A stretch of 64,000 bases of DNA from Aureimonas sp. Leaf324 (GCF_001423245.1 NZ_LMOH01000003.1:61912-125911), one strand, 5' to 3'; shown: positions 1-13,519, counted from the stretch's first letter. Made by a program: numbers and translations. The notes: generated by a model from the sequence alone, not told the origin.

Positions 1-523
1 GGCGACGCACGGCGAGGCGGCCGTAGCCTCCGCTCGCCGCGAGCGCACAAGCGGCCGGCGTCAGCCGCAAGCCGGCGGGAAACAGCGCTTCGCCGCTGCG
101 AAAGTCGTTTCCCGCGCGCCGGATGTTGGCGCCCGGCTCGACCGGTTCCAGCACGCGAACGATGGTCTCGGACGGGCGCTCGGTATTCTCCTGGATCACC
201 ACCGCGTCGGCTCCCGGCGGCAGCGGTGCGCCGGTGAAGATACGGACCGCTTCGCCGGACGACACCTCGCCCGAGAACGCGTGCCCTGCTGCCGATTCGC
301 CGACGACGCGCAGACCGGTAGGCAAGTCGGCGAGGTCGGCCGAGCGGATCGCGTAGCCGTCCATCGCCGACGCGTCGAATGCCGGTTGGGTCCGGCGGGC
401 GAGCAGATCGGCCGACAGGACGCGCCCGCCGGCCTCGCCGACGGCCACGGTCTCCGTTCCTTCGACCGGTGTCGCACCCTGCAGAAGACGGGCCAGAGCG
501 TCCTCGAACGGAACCAGGGTCAT
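1..523 (-). CDS. moeA: Molybdopterin molybdenumtransferase MoeA (partial, C-terminus beyond window)
   Basis: MoeA inserts molybdenum into adenylylated molybdopterin in the last step of molybdenum cofactor synthesis, in the cytoplasm. Only about 174 N-terminal residues lie in the window; the frame runs open off the left edge. The family motif [10 protein letters not shown] is near residues 46-55, and [12 protein letters not shown] follows at about 110, both typical of MoeA domains I-III. The ATG at 521-523 overlaps the moaC stop codon by ATGA, so the gene is translationally coupled to moaC, the other Moco gene of this operon. Family assignment is firm; the catalytic C-terminal part cannot be seen. 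Confidence 0.93.
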   Translation of the reverse strand, partial: MTLVPFEDALARLLQGATPVEGTETVAVGEAGGRVLSADLLARRTQPAFDASAMDGYAIRSADLADLPTGLRVVGESAAGHAFSGEVSSGEAVRIFTGAPLPPGADAVVIQENTERPSETIVRVLEPVEPGANIRRAGNDFRSGEALFPAGLRLTPAACALAASGGYGRLAVRR

Positions 524-1002
524 GGTGCCGACCAGTGTCCCGAACGGCCCCCCGTCTTCTTCAGGAGGCGAATCCCGGTGATCGACATGCCGCGATCCAC
601 GGCCTTGGCCATGTCGTAGATCGTCAGGCAGGCGACGGAGACGGCCGTCAACGCCTCCATCTCGATCCCCGTCTTTCCCGTCACCCGCGCGCTGGCGGAA
701 ACCCGGATGCCGGGCAGGGCCGGCTCGATGTCGAGATCGACCGAGACCTTCTCGAGCAGGAGCTGATGGCAAAGAGGAATGAGTTCGTGCGTGCGCTTGG
801 CGGCCATGATGCCGGCGATACGCGCGATCGAGAGGACGTCGCCCTTCTTGGCCGATCCCGTGCGGATCATGTCGAGCGTTTCCGGCGCCATCAGCACCAG
901 TCCCTCAGCGCTCGCCTGCCGCACCGTCGCGTCCTTCCCGCCGACATCCACCATCGCGGCGTTGCCGGCTTCGTCGAGATGCGTCAGCCGATCGCCGCTC
1001 AT
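520..1002 (-). CDS. moaC: Cyclic pyranopterin monophosphate synthase MoaC
   Basis: With MoaA, MoaC converts GTP to cyclic pyranopterin monophosphate, the first stage of molybdenum cofactor synthesis. The 160-residue product has the normal family length. Visible signatures are [14 protein letters not shown] near residue 17, the stretch [12 protein letters not shown] with the conserved Lys and His around residues 67-80, and [20 protein letters not shown] followed by AKAVDR near residues 110-135, which carries the catalytic Asp. It overlaps trpC upstream and moeA downstream by 4 bases each, so it is the fourth gene of a ppiD-trpD-trpC-moaC-moeA operon. No broken motif is seen. Confidence 0.97.
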   Translation of the reverse strand: MSGDRLTHLDEAGNAAMVDVGGKDATVRQASAEGLVLMAPETLDMIRTGSAKKGDVLSIARIAGIMAAKRTHELIPLCHQLLLEKVSVDLDIEPALPGIRVSASARVTGKTGIEMEALTAVSVACLTIYDMAKAVDRGMSITGIRLLKKTGGRSGHWSAP

Positions 1003-1799
1003 GCGGCCTCGCCCGCGAGAAGCATCCGCGTCGCGGCTTCGACGTCCGTCTGGCGCATCAGGCTCTCGCCGACCAGGAATGTAGAAATGCCGGAACGATG
1101 GAGCCGCCGGCAGTCGTCATGGCTCGTGATGCCGCTTTCGCCCACGAGGATCCGGTCGTCGCCAACCATGGAGGCCAGACGCTCGCTGACGGCGAGGTCG
1201 ACCGCGAAGGTCCGCAGATTGCGGTTGTTCACGCCGATCAGGGGAGAACGAAGCTTCAGCGCGCGCTCCATCTCCGGTTCGTCGTGAACCTCGATCAATG
1301 CGGCCATGCCGAGATCCACGGCCGCCGCTTCCAGATCGGCCGCAAGCGCATCGTCGACCGACGCCATGATGATGAGGATGGCGTCCGCGCCCCAGGCCCG
1401 AGCTTCGAGGACCTGATACGTGTCGAAGAGAAAGTCCTTCCGCAACGCAGGTAGGGCGGTGGCGTTGCGGGCTGCCGTCAGGAACTCCGGGGCGCCCTGA
1501 AAGGAGGGCGTGTCGGTCAGCACCGAGAGGCACGCCGCACCGGCGCGCTCGTACGCCTGCGCGAGAGCGACCGGCTCGAAGTCCGGACGGATCAGCCCCT
1601 TCGACGGGCTGGCCTTCTTGACCTCGGCGATGAGGGCGAACTGGCTGGCCTCCTGCTTTCGCCGGATCGCCGCCGTGAAATCGCGCGGCGGCGCGCCGTC
1701 CGCGATCCGACGTTGCAGGTCTGCGACCGAAACCGCGGCCTTTGCGGCTGCAATTTCCTCGCGCTTGTAGAGTTCGATCTTCGCGAGAATATCGGACAT
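999..1799 (-). CDS. trpC: Indole-3-glycerol phosphate synthase TrpC
   Basis: TrpC closes the indole ring of indole-3-glycerol phosphate in tryptophan synthesis. The 266-residue TIM barrel carries [11 protein letters not shown] (catalytic Lys near residue 61), RKDFLFD, LIEVHDE, GVNNRNL and LVGESGI in the family order and spacing. It is a single-domain enzyme, not fused to TrpF. It lies two bases downstream of trpD and overlaps moaC by 4 bases, so tryptophan and Moco genes share a transcript, an arrangement common in Rhizobiales. Confidence 0.97.
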   Translation of the reverse strand: MSDILAKIELYKREEIAAAKAAVSVADLQRRIADGAPPRDFTAAIRRKQEASQFALIAEVKKASPSKGLIRPDFEPVALAQAYERAGAACLSVLTDTPSFQGAPEFLTAARNATALPALRKDFLFDTYQVLEARAWGADAILIIMASVDDALAADLEAAAVDLGMAALIEVHDEPEMERALKLRSPLIGVNNRNLRTFAVDLAVSERLASMVGDDRILVGESGITSHDDCRRLHRSGISTFLVGESLMRQTDVEAATRMLLAGEAA

Positions 1800-1801
1800 T
1801 C

Positions 1802-2827
1802 TCAGGCACCCCCTGAACGTCTTGTGGCGACGACGAGCCGGTCCAGCGCTTCCCCCGCGCGTCCGCTGTCGATCGAATCGGACGCCATGGAAACGCCCTC
1901 GGCCAAGTCTTTAGCCCGCCCCGCCACCACGAGCGTCGCGCCCGCGTTGAGGACCACGATGTCGCGATAGGCGCTGGCTTCGCCGGCCAGCACGGACCGA
2001 AGAGCCGCCGCGTTCTGCACGGCGTCGCCACCGACGATATCGGCAAGGCGGCGGCGTTCGAAGCCGAACGCTTCCGGTTCGATCGTGTATTCGCGGATCG
2101 CGCCGTCACGGATTTCGCAGACGGTCGTCGGACCGCAATTGGTGATCTCGTCGAGTCCGTCGCCATGCACGACCCAGGCGGCCTCCGCGCCGAGCGCCAG
2201 AAGAGCCTCGGCGATCGGGCGAACCCACTCGGCAGCGTAGACCCCCACCAGCAAACGGCGGACGCCCGCGGGATTGGCGAGCGGTCCGAGAATGTTGAAG
2301 ATGGTGCGCGTGCCGAGTTCAACGCGCGACGGGCCGACGAAGCGCATCGCCGCGTGATGGGTCGGCGCGAACATGAAACAGAGGTTCGTGCGCTCGGCGA
2401 CCTCCGAGATCGCCTCCGGCGTCAGATCGACGTCGACGCCGAGAGCCCCCAGGACGTCGGCCGAACCCGAGCGCGACGACAGGGCCCGATTGCCATGCTT
2501 GGCGACCGGCACGCCGCATCCGGCGACGACGAAGGCCGCACAGGTCGAGACGTTGTAGGTCCCCGCATGATCGCCGCCGGTGCCGACGATGTCGACCGCC
2601 TCGGCCGGCGCGCGCACCCGCGCCATGTTGGCGCGCATGACGTCCACCGCGCCGGCGATCTCATCCACGGTCTCGCCGCGAACCCGCAGGGCCATCAGGA
2701 AACCGCCGATCTGCGAGGGCGTCGCCTCGCCGGACATCAGGATGCCGAACGCCTCGCGCGCCTCGTCCCGCGAAAGCGACTGGCCACCCGCGACCTTTCC
2801 GATCAGGGGTTTCAGGCCGGCGCTCAT
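1802..2827 (-). CDS. trpD: Anthranilate phosphoribosyltransferase TrpD
   Basis: TrpD transfers phosphoribose from PRPP to anthranilate, the second step of tryptophan synthesis from chorismate. The 341-residue product has the PRPP loop [15 protein letters not shown] near residue 81, [15 protein letters not shown] near residues 110-125 and the GPLANPAGV stretch. No TrpG glutaminase domain is fused to it and no trpE/trpG is in the window. The ATG overlaps the stop of the upstream foldase gene (ATGA at 2824-2827), indicating translational coupling. Confidence 0.97.
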   Translation of the reverse strand: MSAGLKPLIGKVAGGQSLSRDEAREAFGILMSGEATPSQIGGFLMALRVRGETVDEIAGAVDVMRANMARVRAPAEAVDIVGTGGDHAGTYNVSTCAAFVVAGCGVPVAKHGNRALSSRSGSADVLGALGVDVDLTPEAISEVAERTNLCFMFAPTHHAAMRFVGPSRVELGTRTIFNILGPLANPAGVRRLLVGVYAAEWVRPIAEALLALGAEAAWVVHGDGLDEITNCGPTTVCEIRDGAIREYTIEPEAFGFERRRLADIVGGDAVQNAAALRSVLAGEASAYRDIVVLNAGATLVVAGRAKDLAEGVSMASDSIDSGRAGEALDRLVVATRRSGGA

Positions 2828-4713
2828 CGCACCGCTACCTTCGCCTGCTGGAGCGCGGCGTTGTTGAGCGACACCGGGATCGATCCCTGGAGGTAGGCGA
2901 CGTAGCTCTGGAAGAGGTCCTCGCGCATCGCCTCGTCCAGCGACTGGCGCGCCTGGGCCGGGACGTTGGCGGCAGGATCGGCGGCGTCGGCGACCTCGGT
3001 CACTTGAAGCACGACGGCCTGCCCGGATTCGAGCGCCGGCGCTTCTGCCACCGTGCCCTGCGGTCCCGAGAAGGCCGCGCGCGTCGCGGCCTCGCCGATC
3101 TCCGCACGACCGCTCTCGCGGGTGATTGCAGCCACCGTCTGGACGGTCAGGCCCTCCGCCGCGGCCACGTCGGCAAGGCTCTGACCGCCCCGCACGCGCT
3201 CCGCCAGAGCCTCGGCGCGTTCCGTCATCAGACGCTCCGCCTCGTCGACCTTCCAGTCCGCCACGACGCGGTCGCGCACCTCGGCCAGCGGCCGATCGCG
3301 AGCGGGCACGATGTCGCCGAGTTCGAAGAAGACGTAGTTGTTGCCCTGATAGTTCACCGGCTGCGGCGGCGTGCCGGGCTGGGCCGCGAAGACCGCTGCC
3401 AGAAGCTGCGGTTTGGCCGGGAGGTCCGGAGCCGCCGACGCGTCGGCCGGGTTGCCGGAGGCGTCGACGGGCGCCACCGTCTGCAACGGGTAGCCGGCCT
3501 GCTGGGCGGCTTCGGCGAGGGGCGCGCCGTTCTGCATCGCTTCCGAGATCGCGTTGTAGGCGTCCGTGACCTTCGCGTTCGCGGCTTCCAGCGCCAGACT
3601 GTTGCGCACCTCGTCGCGCACCTCGTCGAGGGGACGGACGACTTCGGGCGCGATCTGCTGGACCAGCATGATCACGGGTCCGAACGGGCCGTCGACCACT
3701 GCGGTCGGCTGGTTCATCGCGGCCGAGAACGCGGCATCGGCCAGTGTCGCGTTCGGAATGGCCGAGCGGGGAACGAGGCCGAGGTCGGCGACCTGGCGCC
3801 CTTCGGCTGCGGCCGCATCGGCGAAGCTCGTGCCGGCCGCCATCGCCTGCGCGGCACGGTCGGCGGAGGCGCGGTCGGCGAACACGATCTGAGCGACCTG
3901 ACGGCGCTCCGGGGTCGTGTAGCGCGCGCGGTTCGCCTCGTAGCTCGCCGCGATCGCATTCTCGGTGACCGCGGCCGGATCGGCGAGCGCCGCCGGCGAG
4001 AGCGACAGGTAGGAGAAGCCGCGATATTCGGGCGCGCGGTAGCCGTCCTGACCCTGGGTGTAGAAGTCGTCGAGCGCCTCGTCCGTCGGCGCCTCCACGC
4101 TGTCGACCGAGGGCGGGGTCAATCGCATGTAATTCACGGTGCGGCGCTCGCCGTTGTAGGCGCCGAGCGCTTCGACGAAGACGGCGGGAACCGAGGCGCC
4201 GTCGGACAACGGGGCGATCAGCTGATTGCGCGTCGCACTTCCGCGAAGGTCCTCGAGGTAGGACTGCTCGGTGATCTGGGCGTTCGCCAGGACGGCGCGC
4301 ATCGTGTTGCGCGAGAAGTTGCCCGACTGGTCCTTGAAGGCGGGCTCGTTCTGGATGAGCTGGATCAGACCGTCGTCGGAGACGCCGACGCCGAGCCGGC
4401 GGGCCTGCTCGTCGAGGAGCGCGCCTGCTGTCAGCTGCGACAGCACGGCTTGGTCGAGACCGAACGCCTCGGCCTCTTCGGTGCTCGGCCGGCGCTGCAA
4501 CTGCTGCGACAAGCGGTTCAGCCCTTGCCGGTAGGCGAGCTGGAACTCGGGAACCGAGACGCGCGTCTCGCCCGCGCTGAGGATCGTGCTGCCGCCGTCG
4601 CGGTTGCGCAGGACGTCGGCGATGCCCCAGCCGACGAAGCTGACGGCCAACGCGCCCAGAAAGATCCTGGCCACCCAGCTCGACGCGCCGCGCCGCATCT
4701 GATTCATCATCAC
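2824..4713 (-). CDS. ppiD: PpiD-like membrane-anchored periplasmic peptidyl-prolyl isomerase/foldase
   Basis: Members of this SurA_N/parvulin family assist folding of proteins leaving the Sec translocon. The 629-residue product starts with a short basic segment and one membrane helix (about residues 15-35), followed by a large periplasmic part. The SurA_N-type chaperone region lies at about 36-180, and a parvulin-like segment at about 260-370 ([30 protein letters not shown]). The tail is Ala-rich and less conserved. The first codons are three Met in a row, so the start is uncertain by one or two residues. It is the first gene of the trp-moa operon and is divergent from tpiA. Isomerase activity itself is not certain: many PpiD parvulin domains are inactive. 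Confidence 0.9.
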   Translation of the reverse strand: MMMNQMRRGASSWVARIFLGALAVSFVGWGIADVLRNRDGGSTILSAGETRVSVPEFQLAYRQGLNRLSQQLQRRPSTEEAEAFGLDQAVLSQLTAGALLDEQARRLGVGVSDDGLIQLIQNEPAFKDQSGNFSRNTMRAVLANAQITEQSYLEDLRGSATRNQLIAPLSDGASVPAVFVEALGAYNGERRTVNYMRLTPPSVDSVEAPTDEALDDFYTQGQDGYRAPEYRGFSYLSLSPAALADPAAVTENAIAASYEANRARYTTPERRQVAQIVFADRASADRAAQAMAAGTSFADAAAAEGRQVADLGLVPRSAIPNATLADAAFSAAMNQPTAVVDGPFGPVIMLVQQIAPEVVRPLDEVRDEVRNSLALEAANAKVTDAYNAISEAMQNGAPLAEAAQQAGYPLQTVAPVDASGNPADASAAPDLPAKPQLLAAVFAAQPGTPPQPVNYQGNNYVFFELGDIVPARDRPLAEVRDRVVADWKVDEAERLMTERAEALAERVRGGQSLADVAAAEGLTVQTVAAITRESGRAEIGEAATRAAFSGPQGTVAEAPALESGQAVVLQVTEVADAADPAANVPAQARQSLDEAMREDLFQSYVAYLQGSIPVSLNNAALQQAKVAVR

Positions 4714-4778
4714 CCGTCTCCCGGATTTGCTCGTTGGGTCAGGGCAATAGGCATTTTGGCCGTGGAAGGAAAGCGCGG

Positions 4779-4813
4779 CGCGCGCGACGTGACGCTTGAT
4801 TTCGTCGCGCGCG
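4779..4813. repeat. Strong hairpin in the ppiD-tpiA divergent region
   Basis: Perfect 11-bp arms (CGCGCGCGACG at 4779-4789 and its complement at 4803-4813) flank a 13-base loop. No T-run follows on either strand, so it does not look like an intrinsic terminator. It overlaps the candidate tpiA promoter. Confidence 0.6.
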
Positions 4814-4824
4814 AGCCGCTAGCA
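4796..4824 (+). promoter_or_regulatory. Candidate sigma-70 type promoter of tpiA
   Basis: TTGATT at 4796-4801 and CTAGCA at 4819-4824 are separated by 17 bases. The -10 match is moderate. It lies in the 166-bp gap between two divergent genes, 55 bases before the tpiA start codon. Confidence 0.3.
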
Positions 4825-4879
4825 CCAAGGCGTAGACATCGCGGCCGCCTTCCTGCGCCGCCGGATCGAGGACCGTTTC

Positions 4880-5635
4880 ATGAGCCGCACTTCGCTGATC
4901 GCCGGAAACTGGAAGATGAACGGCTCGCGCGGGGCGCTTGAGGAACTCTCGGCGATGGTGGCTGATCTCCGCGCCAACCCGGTCGACGGGACACAGGTCG
5001 TGATCTGCCCGCCGACGATTCTCGTCGCGAGGGCTGCGGAACTCGCCGGCGGGACGATCGCGATCGGCGGCCAGGACGCGCATGCGAAGGAAAGCGGAGC
5101 CCATACCGGCGACGTGTCGGCGGCCATGCTGAAGGACGCGGGCGCCAGCCACGTCATCCTCGGCCACTCCGAGCGCCGGACCGACCATGGCGAGGCGAGC
5201 GAACTCGTGGCGCACAAGGCGGAAGCCGCCTGGGCTGCAGGCCTCGTTGCGGTCATCTGCATCGGCGAGACCGAAGCGGAGAAGAATGCCGGCCGGACCC
5301 TCGACGTCCTCGCCGACCAGATCGAGCGCTCGCTGTTGGCCGGCGCGACGCCGGCCAACACCGTCGTCGCCTACGAGCCGGTCTGGGCGATTGGCACCGG
5401 CCGGACGCCGACCGCGGCCGAGGTCGGCGAGACCCATGCCTTCATCCGCGGCCGGATCGCCGATCGCTTCGGCGCCGAGGCAGCGGATGGCATGCGGATT
5501 CTCTACGGTGGGTCGGTCAAGGCGTCCAACGCGGCCGAGCTTCTGGCGCTTGGCGATGTCGACGGCGCGCTGGTGGGCGGCGCCAGCCTGAAGGCCACCG
5601 ACTTCCTGCCGATCTGCCGCGCCGCGCGAGGCTGA
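4880..5635 (+). CDS. tpiA: Triosephosphate isomerase TpiA
   Basis: TpiA interconverts dihydroxyacetone phosphate and glyceraldehyde 3-phosphate. The 251-residue TIM barrel has all catalytic residues: Asn10 and Lys12 in GNWKMN, His96 in LGHSERR and Glu166 in [10 protein letters not shown]. The phosphate-binding GGSVKASNA is near residue 212. It opens a long plus-strand series (secG, pyrG, kdsA, eno) that contains a second glycolytic gene, enolase. Confidence 0.98.
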   Translation: MSRTSLIAGNWKMNGSRGALEELSAMVADLRANPVDGTQVVICPPTILVARAAELAGGTIAIGGQDAHAKESGAHTGDVSAAMLKDAGASHVILGHSERRTDHGEASELVAHKAEAAWAAGLVAVICIGETEAEKNAGRTLDVLADQIERSLLAGATPANTVVAYEPVWAIGTGRTPTAAEVGETHAFIRGRIADRFGAEAADGMRILYGGSVKASNAAELLALGDVDGALVGGASLKATDFLPICRAARG

Positions 5636-5658
5636 ACTCTCGTCGCTGCCGAAAGCGG

Positions 5659-5685
5659 TTGGAATACGCGAAAGCCTCCTATAGA
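5659..5685 (+). promoter_or_regulatory. Candidate sigma-70 type promoter of secG
   Basis: TTGGAA at 5659-5664 and TATAGA at 5680-5685 are 15 bases apart, a little short. Its position implies that a longer in-frame reading from 5659 is not the true gene start, which fits the homology-based SecG start at 5722. Confidence 0.4.
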
Positions 5686-5721
5686 AGACGCGCAACTTGT
5701 GAGAGATTGCGCCTTGAGGCC

Positions 5722-8071
<2,350 letters not shown>

Positions 8072-8091
8072 CCCCGATCGAAAGGCCGACC

Positions 8092-8925
8092 ATGCTGGCT
8101 CCGAACTCCACTATCCGTCTTCGGGGCGCCGAGTTCGCGCAAGACAAGCCGTTCTCGTTGATCGCCGGTCCCTGCCAGATGGAAAGCCGCGATCATGCGG
8201 TGATGATCGCCGAACGCATGAAGCGGATCACGGGCGATCTCGGGATCGGCTACGTGTTCAAGGCGAGCTTCGACAAGGCGAACCGGACGAGCCGGGAGGG
8301 TCGGCGCGGCATCGGCCTCGAAGGGGCGCTACCGGTGTTCGAGGAGATCCAGGCGCAGTTCGACGTCGCGGTCCTCACCGACGTCCACACGGCCGAGCAG
8401 TGCGAACCGGTCGGCGAGATCTGCGATGTTCTGCAGATTCCCGCCTTCCTGTCGCGCCAGACCGACCTTCTCGTGGCGGCGGCCCACACCGGCCGCGTCG
8501 TGAACATCAAGAAGGGCCAGTTCCTCGCGCCCTGGGACATGCGTCACGCGATCGACAAGGTGACGGGCAGCGGCAACGCCAACGTGCTCCTGACCGAGCG
8601 GGGATCGTCGTTCGGCTACAACACGCTCGTCAGCGACTTCCGCGCACTGCCGATCATGGCCGAGACCGGGGCGCCCGTCGTCTTCGACGCGACACATTCG
8701 GTGCAGCAGCCGGGCGGGCAGGGCGGCTCGTCGGGCGGCGAGCGTCGCTTCGTGGCGACCCTGGCGCGCGCGGCTGTCGCCGTCGGCGTCGGCGGTCTCT
8801 TCATCGAGACGCACGAGGACCCCGACAACGCGCCGTCCGACGGGCCGAACATGGTCGCGCTCGACGACATGTCCGAGCTTCTGAAGCGCCTGCGCGATCT
8901 CGACGCGGTCGCCAAGGGCTTCTGA
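8092..8925 (+). CDS. kdsA: 3-deoxy-8-phosphooctulonate synthase (KDO-8-P synthase) KdsA
   Basis: KdsA condenses arabinose 5-phosphate with phosphoenolpyruvate to give KDO-8-phosphate for lipopolysaccharide inner core. The 277-residue product has LIAGPCQMESRDHA near residue 24, FKASFDKANRTS near 58 and FDATHSVQQPGG near 200, all standard. It begins 20 bases after pyrG with an AAAGG-like ribosome site. CTP synthase next door supplies the CTP used to activate KDO. Confidence 0.97.
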   Translation: MLAPNSTIRLRGAEFAQDKPFSLIAGPCQMESRDHAVMIAERMKRITGDLGIGYVFKASFDKANRTSREGRRGIGLEGALPVFEEIQAQFDVAVLTDVHTAEQCEPVGEICDVLQIPAFLSRQTDLLVAAAHTGRVVNIKKGQFLAPWDMRHAIDKVTGSGNANVLLTERGSSFGYNTLVSDFRALPIMAETGAPVVFDATHSVQQPGGQGGSSGGERRFVATLARAAVAVGVGGLFIETHEDPDNAPSDGPNMVALDDMSELLKRLRDLDAVAKGF

Positions 8926-8937
8926 CGCAGTGCATTC

Positions 8938-8966
8938 CGGCCGGCGCCTGTTCGGGCCGGCCGTTT
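8938..8966 (+). terminator. Possible terminator between kdsA and eno
   Basis: The 7-bp arms CGGCCGG (8938-8944) and CCGGCCG (8957-8963) are extended by one C-G pair inside the loop and followed by only three T residues. It may attenuate rather than fully terminate. Confidence 0.4.
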
Positions 8967-8968
8967 AA

Positions 8969-10279
<1,311 letters not shown>

Positions 10280-10289
10280 CCGACCATCG

Positions 10290-10313
10290 AGGGGCGCTCC
10301 GGCGCCCCTCTTC
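10290..10313 (+). terminator. Intrinsic terminator after eno
   Basis: The 7-bp GC stem (10291-10297 with 10302-10308) and loop TCCG are extended by an A-T pair and followed by a weak T-rich stretch. The stem is identical to that of the secG terminator. Confidence 0.7.
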
Positions 10314-10388
10314 GCATTTGGGGACGTTACGCTTAACGAGATGTAAATCGCTGAGGTCTAGGTTCACTTCGTTCCGGAGACCCTCGTC

Positions 10389-10715
10389 ATGCATACGAAG
10401 CAAAAGCGCAGATCGCGTCTGTCCCAGTTGGTCGTCCCCGCCATCACCCTGCCGTGCCTAGCCTATTTCGTGTTCCACGCGCAAAGCGGACGTTACGGAA
10501 CGGAAGCCAGCGTCGCGCTGAAAGAGGAACTCGCTCGCAAGCAGGCCGTCTACGCCGAGATCGTCGGCACGCGGGAAGCGCTGGAAACGCGGGTTCGCCT
10601 CCTTAGCGACGGCACGCTGGAGCGCGACATGATCGACGAACGGGCGCGGCGCTCTCTCAACCTGTCAAACGACGATGAGGTCACGATCCTGCTAAAGCCG
10701 AGCGGCGTCGATTAA
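10389..10715 (+). CDS. ftsB: Septum formation initiator family protein FtsB/DivIC
   Basis: FtsB is a small bitopic divisome protein that links FtsL and FtsQ and activates septal peptidoglycan synthesis. The 108-residue product has a basic N-terminus, one membrane helix at about 15-33, then a coiled-coil segment of about 45-80 (ALKEELARKQAVYAEIV) and a short C-terminal part, DMIDERARRSLN. The order eno-ftsB-pdhA is conserved in many alphaproteobacteria. The assignment rests on architecture and synteny because the family has little sequence conservation. Confidence 0.88.
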   Translation: MHTKQKRRSRLSQLVVPAITLPCLAYFVFHAQSGRYGTEASVALKEELARKQAVYAEIVGTREALETRVRLLSDGTLERDMIDERARRSLNLSNDDEVTILLKPSGVD

Positions 10716-10769
10716 CCGGCAACAGGTTAATTGCGCGGGGTTTGCCACGATTAACTCGACTGCGGTTAA
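10711..10769 (+). promoter_or_regulatory. Two TTAAC-N9-GTTAA dyads upstream of the pdhA promoter
   Basis: The first copy is TTAAC at 10712-10716 with GTTAA at 10726-10730 (arms extend to 7 bp as ATTAACC/GGTTAAT). The second is TTAAC at 10751-10755 with GTTAA at 10765-10769. Spacer length is 9 in both and the copies are offset by 39 bases. They lie just upstream of the -35 box at 10785, where an activator or repressor would bind. The cognate protein is unknown. Confidence 0.45.
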
Positions 10770-10784
10770 GGCGCGGGCAGCGGC

Positions 10785-10812
10785 TTGCGTGCCTGCATCT
10801 TGTCCATATACT
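10785..10812 (+). promoter_or_regulatory. Candidate sigma-70 type promoter of the pdh operon
   Basis: TTGCGT at 10785-10790 and TATACT at 10807-10812 are separated by 16 bases. The predicted transcript starts near 10819, about 44 bases before the chosen pdhA start, and excludes an upstream in-frame start inside the promoter. Confidence 0.55.
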
Positions 10813-10862
10813 TGCCCAAAACTTGCCCGCCGGACTCGGGGCGTCAAGGGATGGGAGTCGAA

Positions 10863-11954
10863 ATGGCCGCACTCAAGAAATCAGGGATCGGCGGCGACGG
10901 CGAAGCGAAGGCTCCCGGCGCTGGCGAGATCGAGAAGACGCTGAAGCAGTACACCGCACCGGCGCCCGTCGACTTCACCAAGGACGAGGACGTTCGCGCC
11001 TATCGCGACATGCTCCTGATCCGCCGTTTCGAAGAGAAGGCCGGCCAGCTTTACGGCATGGGCCTCATCGGCGGCTTCTGCCATCTCTACATCGGCCAGG
11101 AAGCCGTGGTCATCGGCATGCAGATGTCGATGAAAGAAGGCGACCAGGTCATCACCGGTTACCGCGACCACGGCCATATGCTGGCCACGGGCATGGAATC
11201 TCGCGGCGTCATGGCCGAGCTCACGGGTCGCCGCTCCGGCTACTCGAAGGGCAAAGGCGGCTCGATGCACATGTTCTCGAAGGAGAAGCACTTCTACGGT
11301 GGCCATGGCATCGTCGGCGCGCAGGTTTCCCTCGGGACGGGCCTCGCCTTCGCCAACCGCTACCGCGGCAACGATTCGGTCGCGATCGCCTATTTCGGCG
11401 ACGGTGCGGCCAACCAGGGCCAGGTCTACGAGAGCTTTAACATGGCCTCGCTCTGGAAGCTCCCGGTCATCTACGTGATCGAGAACAACCGCTACGCGAT
11501 GGGCACGTCGGTCAACCGCGCTTCGGCCGAAACCAACTTCGCGCACCGTGGCCTGTCGTTCAAGATTCCGGGCATCCAGGTCGACGGCATGGACGTTCGC
11601 GCCGTGAAGGCGGCCGGCGATCTCGCGATCCAGCATTGCCGCAGCGGCGAGGGTCCGATGATCCTCGAGATGCTGACCTACCGCTATCGTGGCCACTCGA
11701 TGTCGGACCCCGCGAAGTATCGCACCCGCGACGAGGTGCAGAAGATGCGCGCCGAGTCCGATCCGATCGAGCAGGTCCGGCAGCGTCTGATGGAGGCGCA
11801 CAACGCCTCGGAGGACGATCTGAAGGCGGTCGATCGCGAGGTGCGAGACATCGTGGCCGATGCCGCCGAGTTCGCCCAGAACGATCCCGAGCCGGATGTC
11901 TCGGAACTGTGGACCGACATCTATGCGGACGCCGTTCCGCAGGCTTCGAAGTAA
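10863..11954 (+). CDS. pdhA: Pyruvate dehydrogenase E1 component, alpha subunit
   Basis: PdhA and PdhB form the thiamine diphosphate-dependent E1 enzyme that decarboxylates pyruvate and acetylates the lipoyl group of E2. The 363-residue product has the ThDP motif beginning YFGDGAANQGQVYES near residue 180 and ending IENNRYAMGT. The phosphorylation-loop-like segment YRYRGHSMSDP is near residue 275. I chose the ATG of MAALKK because GGGAG lies five bases upstream; an ATG four codons earlier (10851) is possible. It leads pdhA-pdhB-pdhC-lpdA. Confidence 0.96.
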   Translation: MAALKKSGIGGDGEAKAPGAGEIEKTLKQYTAPAPVDFTKDEDVRAYRDMLLIRRFEEKAGQLYGMGLIGGFCHLYIGQEAVVIGMQMSMKEGDQVITGYRDHGHMLATGMESRGVMAELTGRRSGYSKGKGGSMHMFSKEKHFYGGHGIVGAQVSLGTGLAFANRYRGNDSVAIAYFGDGAANQGQVYESFNMASLWKLPVIYVIENNRYAMGTSVNRASAETNFAHRGLSFKIPGIQVDGMDVRAVKAAGDLAIQHCRSGEGPMILEMLTYRYRGHSMSDPAKYRTRDEVQKMRAESDPIEQVRQRLMEAHNASEDDLKAVDREVRDIVADAAEFAQNDPEPDVSELWTDIYADAVPQASK

Positions 11955-11966
11955 GGGGAGGGGCGC

Positions 11967-13385
11967 ATGCCGACCGAAATCCTGATGCCCGCCCTGTCTC
12001 CGACCATGGAGGAGGGCACCCTTTCGAAGTGGGTCAAGCAGGAGGGCGACAGCGTCGCCCCCGGTGACGTGATCGCCGAGATCGAGACCGACAAGGCGAC
12101 CATGGAGGTCGAGGCCATCGACGAGGGCAAGATCGGGAAGATCCTGATCGCGGCTGGAACCGAGGGCGTAAAGGTCAACACCCCGATCGCGATCCTTCTG
12201 GCCGACGGCGAGAGCGCCGACCACGCCGTGGCGTCCGCGCCGAAGGCCGCACCGGCCGCCGATGCCGCGCCCGCGGAGGCGAAGCCGGAATCGTCCGACG
12301 GCGACAAGTCGAAGCCGGCCCCGGTGCCCGCGCAGGGCATGTCGCACCCCGAGCCCGAGGATGTCGACGGGGAGTTCGCCGAGGAAATCCCGGCCGGCAC
12401 CAAGACGGTGACGAAGACCGTGCGCGAGGCCCTCCGCGAGGCGATGGCCGAGGAGATGCGCCGCGACGACACCGTCTTCCTGATGGGTGAAGAGGTCGCC
12501 GAGTATCAGGGCGCCTACAAGATCAGCCAGGGCCTCCTCGACGAGTTCGGCGCGCGCCGCATCGTCGACACGCCGATCACCGAGCACGGCTTCGCCGGCA
12601 TGGGCGTCGGCGCCGCGTTCGCCGGCCTGAAGCCGATCGTCGAGTTCATGACGTTCAACTTCGCCATGCAGGCGATCGACCAGATCATCAACTCGGCCGC
12701 CAAGACGCTCTATATGGCGGGCGGCCAGATGGGATGCCCGATCGTCTTCCGTGGCCCGAACGGCGCGGCGGCGCGTGTCGCCGCCCAGCACAGCCAGGAC
12801 TACGCGGCCTGGTACAGCCAGATCCCGGGCCTCAAGGTCATCCAGCCCTATTCGGCGGCCGACGCCAAGGGTCTGATGAAGTCGGCGATCCGTGATCCCA
12901 ATCCGATCGTCTTCCTCGAGAACGAGATCCTCTACGGTCACTCGTTCGAGGTGCCGGACACCGACGACTGGACCGTTCCGATCGGCAAGGCCCGCGTTCA
13001 CCGCAAGGGCAAGGACGTCACGATCGTCTCCTTCGGCATCGGCATGACCTATGCCGTCGCGGCGGCCGAACAGCTGGCAAAGGACGGCATCGACGCCGAG
13101 GTCATCGACCTCCGCACGATCCGTCCGATGGATATCGACGCGATCGTCCGCTCGGTGAAGAAGACCAACCGCTGCGTCACGGTCGAGGAAGGCTGGCCGC
13201 AGGGCTCGGTCGGCTCGCACATCGCATCGGAGCTGATGGTGCGTGCGTTCGACCACCTCGACGCGCCGGTGCTCAAGGTCTGCGGCAAGGACGTGCCGAT
13301 GCCGTACGCCGCGAACCTCGAGAAGCTCGCGCTGCCGTCGGCCAAGGAAGTCGTCGAGGCCGTGAAGGCCGTCTGCTACCGTTGA
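11967..13385 (+). CDS. pdhB: Pyruvate dehydrogenase E1 component, beta subunit, with N-terminal lipoyl domain
   Basis: This is the beta chain of pyruvate dehydrogenase E1. The 472-residue protein carries an N-terminal lipoyl domain (about 1-78, lipoyl Lys in [10 protein letters not shown]), then a roughly 55-residue Ala/Pro/Glu-rich linker, then the transketolase-like catalytic domain (about 140-330, starting [13 protein letters not shown]) and a transketolase C-terminal domain. A lipoyl domain on E1-beta is a known alphaproteobacterial feature. Its lipoyl domain is nearly identical to that of PdhC, suggesting duplication. GGGGAGGGG precedes the ATG. Confidence 0.97.
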   Translation: MPTEILMPALSPTMEEGTLSKWVKQEGDSVAPGDVIAEIETDKATMEVEAIDEGKIGKILIAAGTEGVKVNTPIAILLADGESADHAVASAPKAAPAADAAPAEAKPESSDGDKSKPAPVPAQGMSHPEPEDVDGEFAEEIPAGTKTVTKTVREALREAMAEEMRRDDTVFLMGEEVAEYQGAYKISQGLLDEFGARRIVDTPITEHGFAGMGVGAAFAGLKPIVEFMTFNFAMQAIDQIINSAAKTLYMAGGQMGCPIVFRGPNGAAARVAAQHSQDYAAWYSQIPGLKVIQPYSAADAKGLMKSAIRDPNPIVFLENEILYGHSFEVPDTDDWTVPIGKARVHRKGKDVTIVSFGIGMTYAVAAAEQLAKDGIDAEVIDLRTIRPMDIDAIVRSVKKTNRCVTVEEGWPQGSVGSHIASELMVRAFDHLDAPVLKVCGKDVPMPYAANLEKLALPSAKEVVEAVKAVCYR

Positions 13386-13519
13386 GGCGGTCGAAGCTCG
13401 GCCTGAGTTGCCGGGCTTTCCGCCCATCGGGACGGACCCGTGGCCCGTCCCCTCTGCCGCGTTGCGGCAACGATGGCCGCTTGACGTGGCGGCCGCTTAG
13501 GCAACCCTGATGCCTGCCG

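Noticed and set aside
10712..10769. CtrA boxes (TTAA-N7-TTAA) between ftsB and pdhA
   Set aside because: The TTAA pairs are 11 bases apart and arranged as inverted repeats, which does not fit the CtrA consensus.
10881..13427. Very long minus-strand open frame (848 codons) across pdhA-pdhB
   Set aside because: It is Arg/His-rich, without domains, and lies opposite clear pyruvate dehydrogenase genes; GC-rich codon bias leaves the antisense frame open. The same holds for long antisense frames across lpdA (14971-17253), the second half of mfd (41007-43430) and the RND pump (52980-55022).
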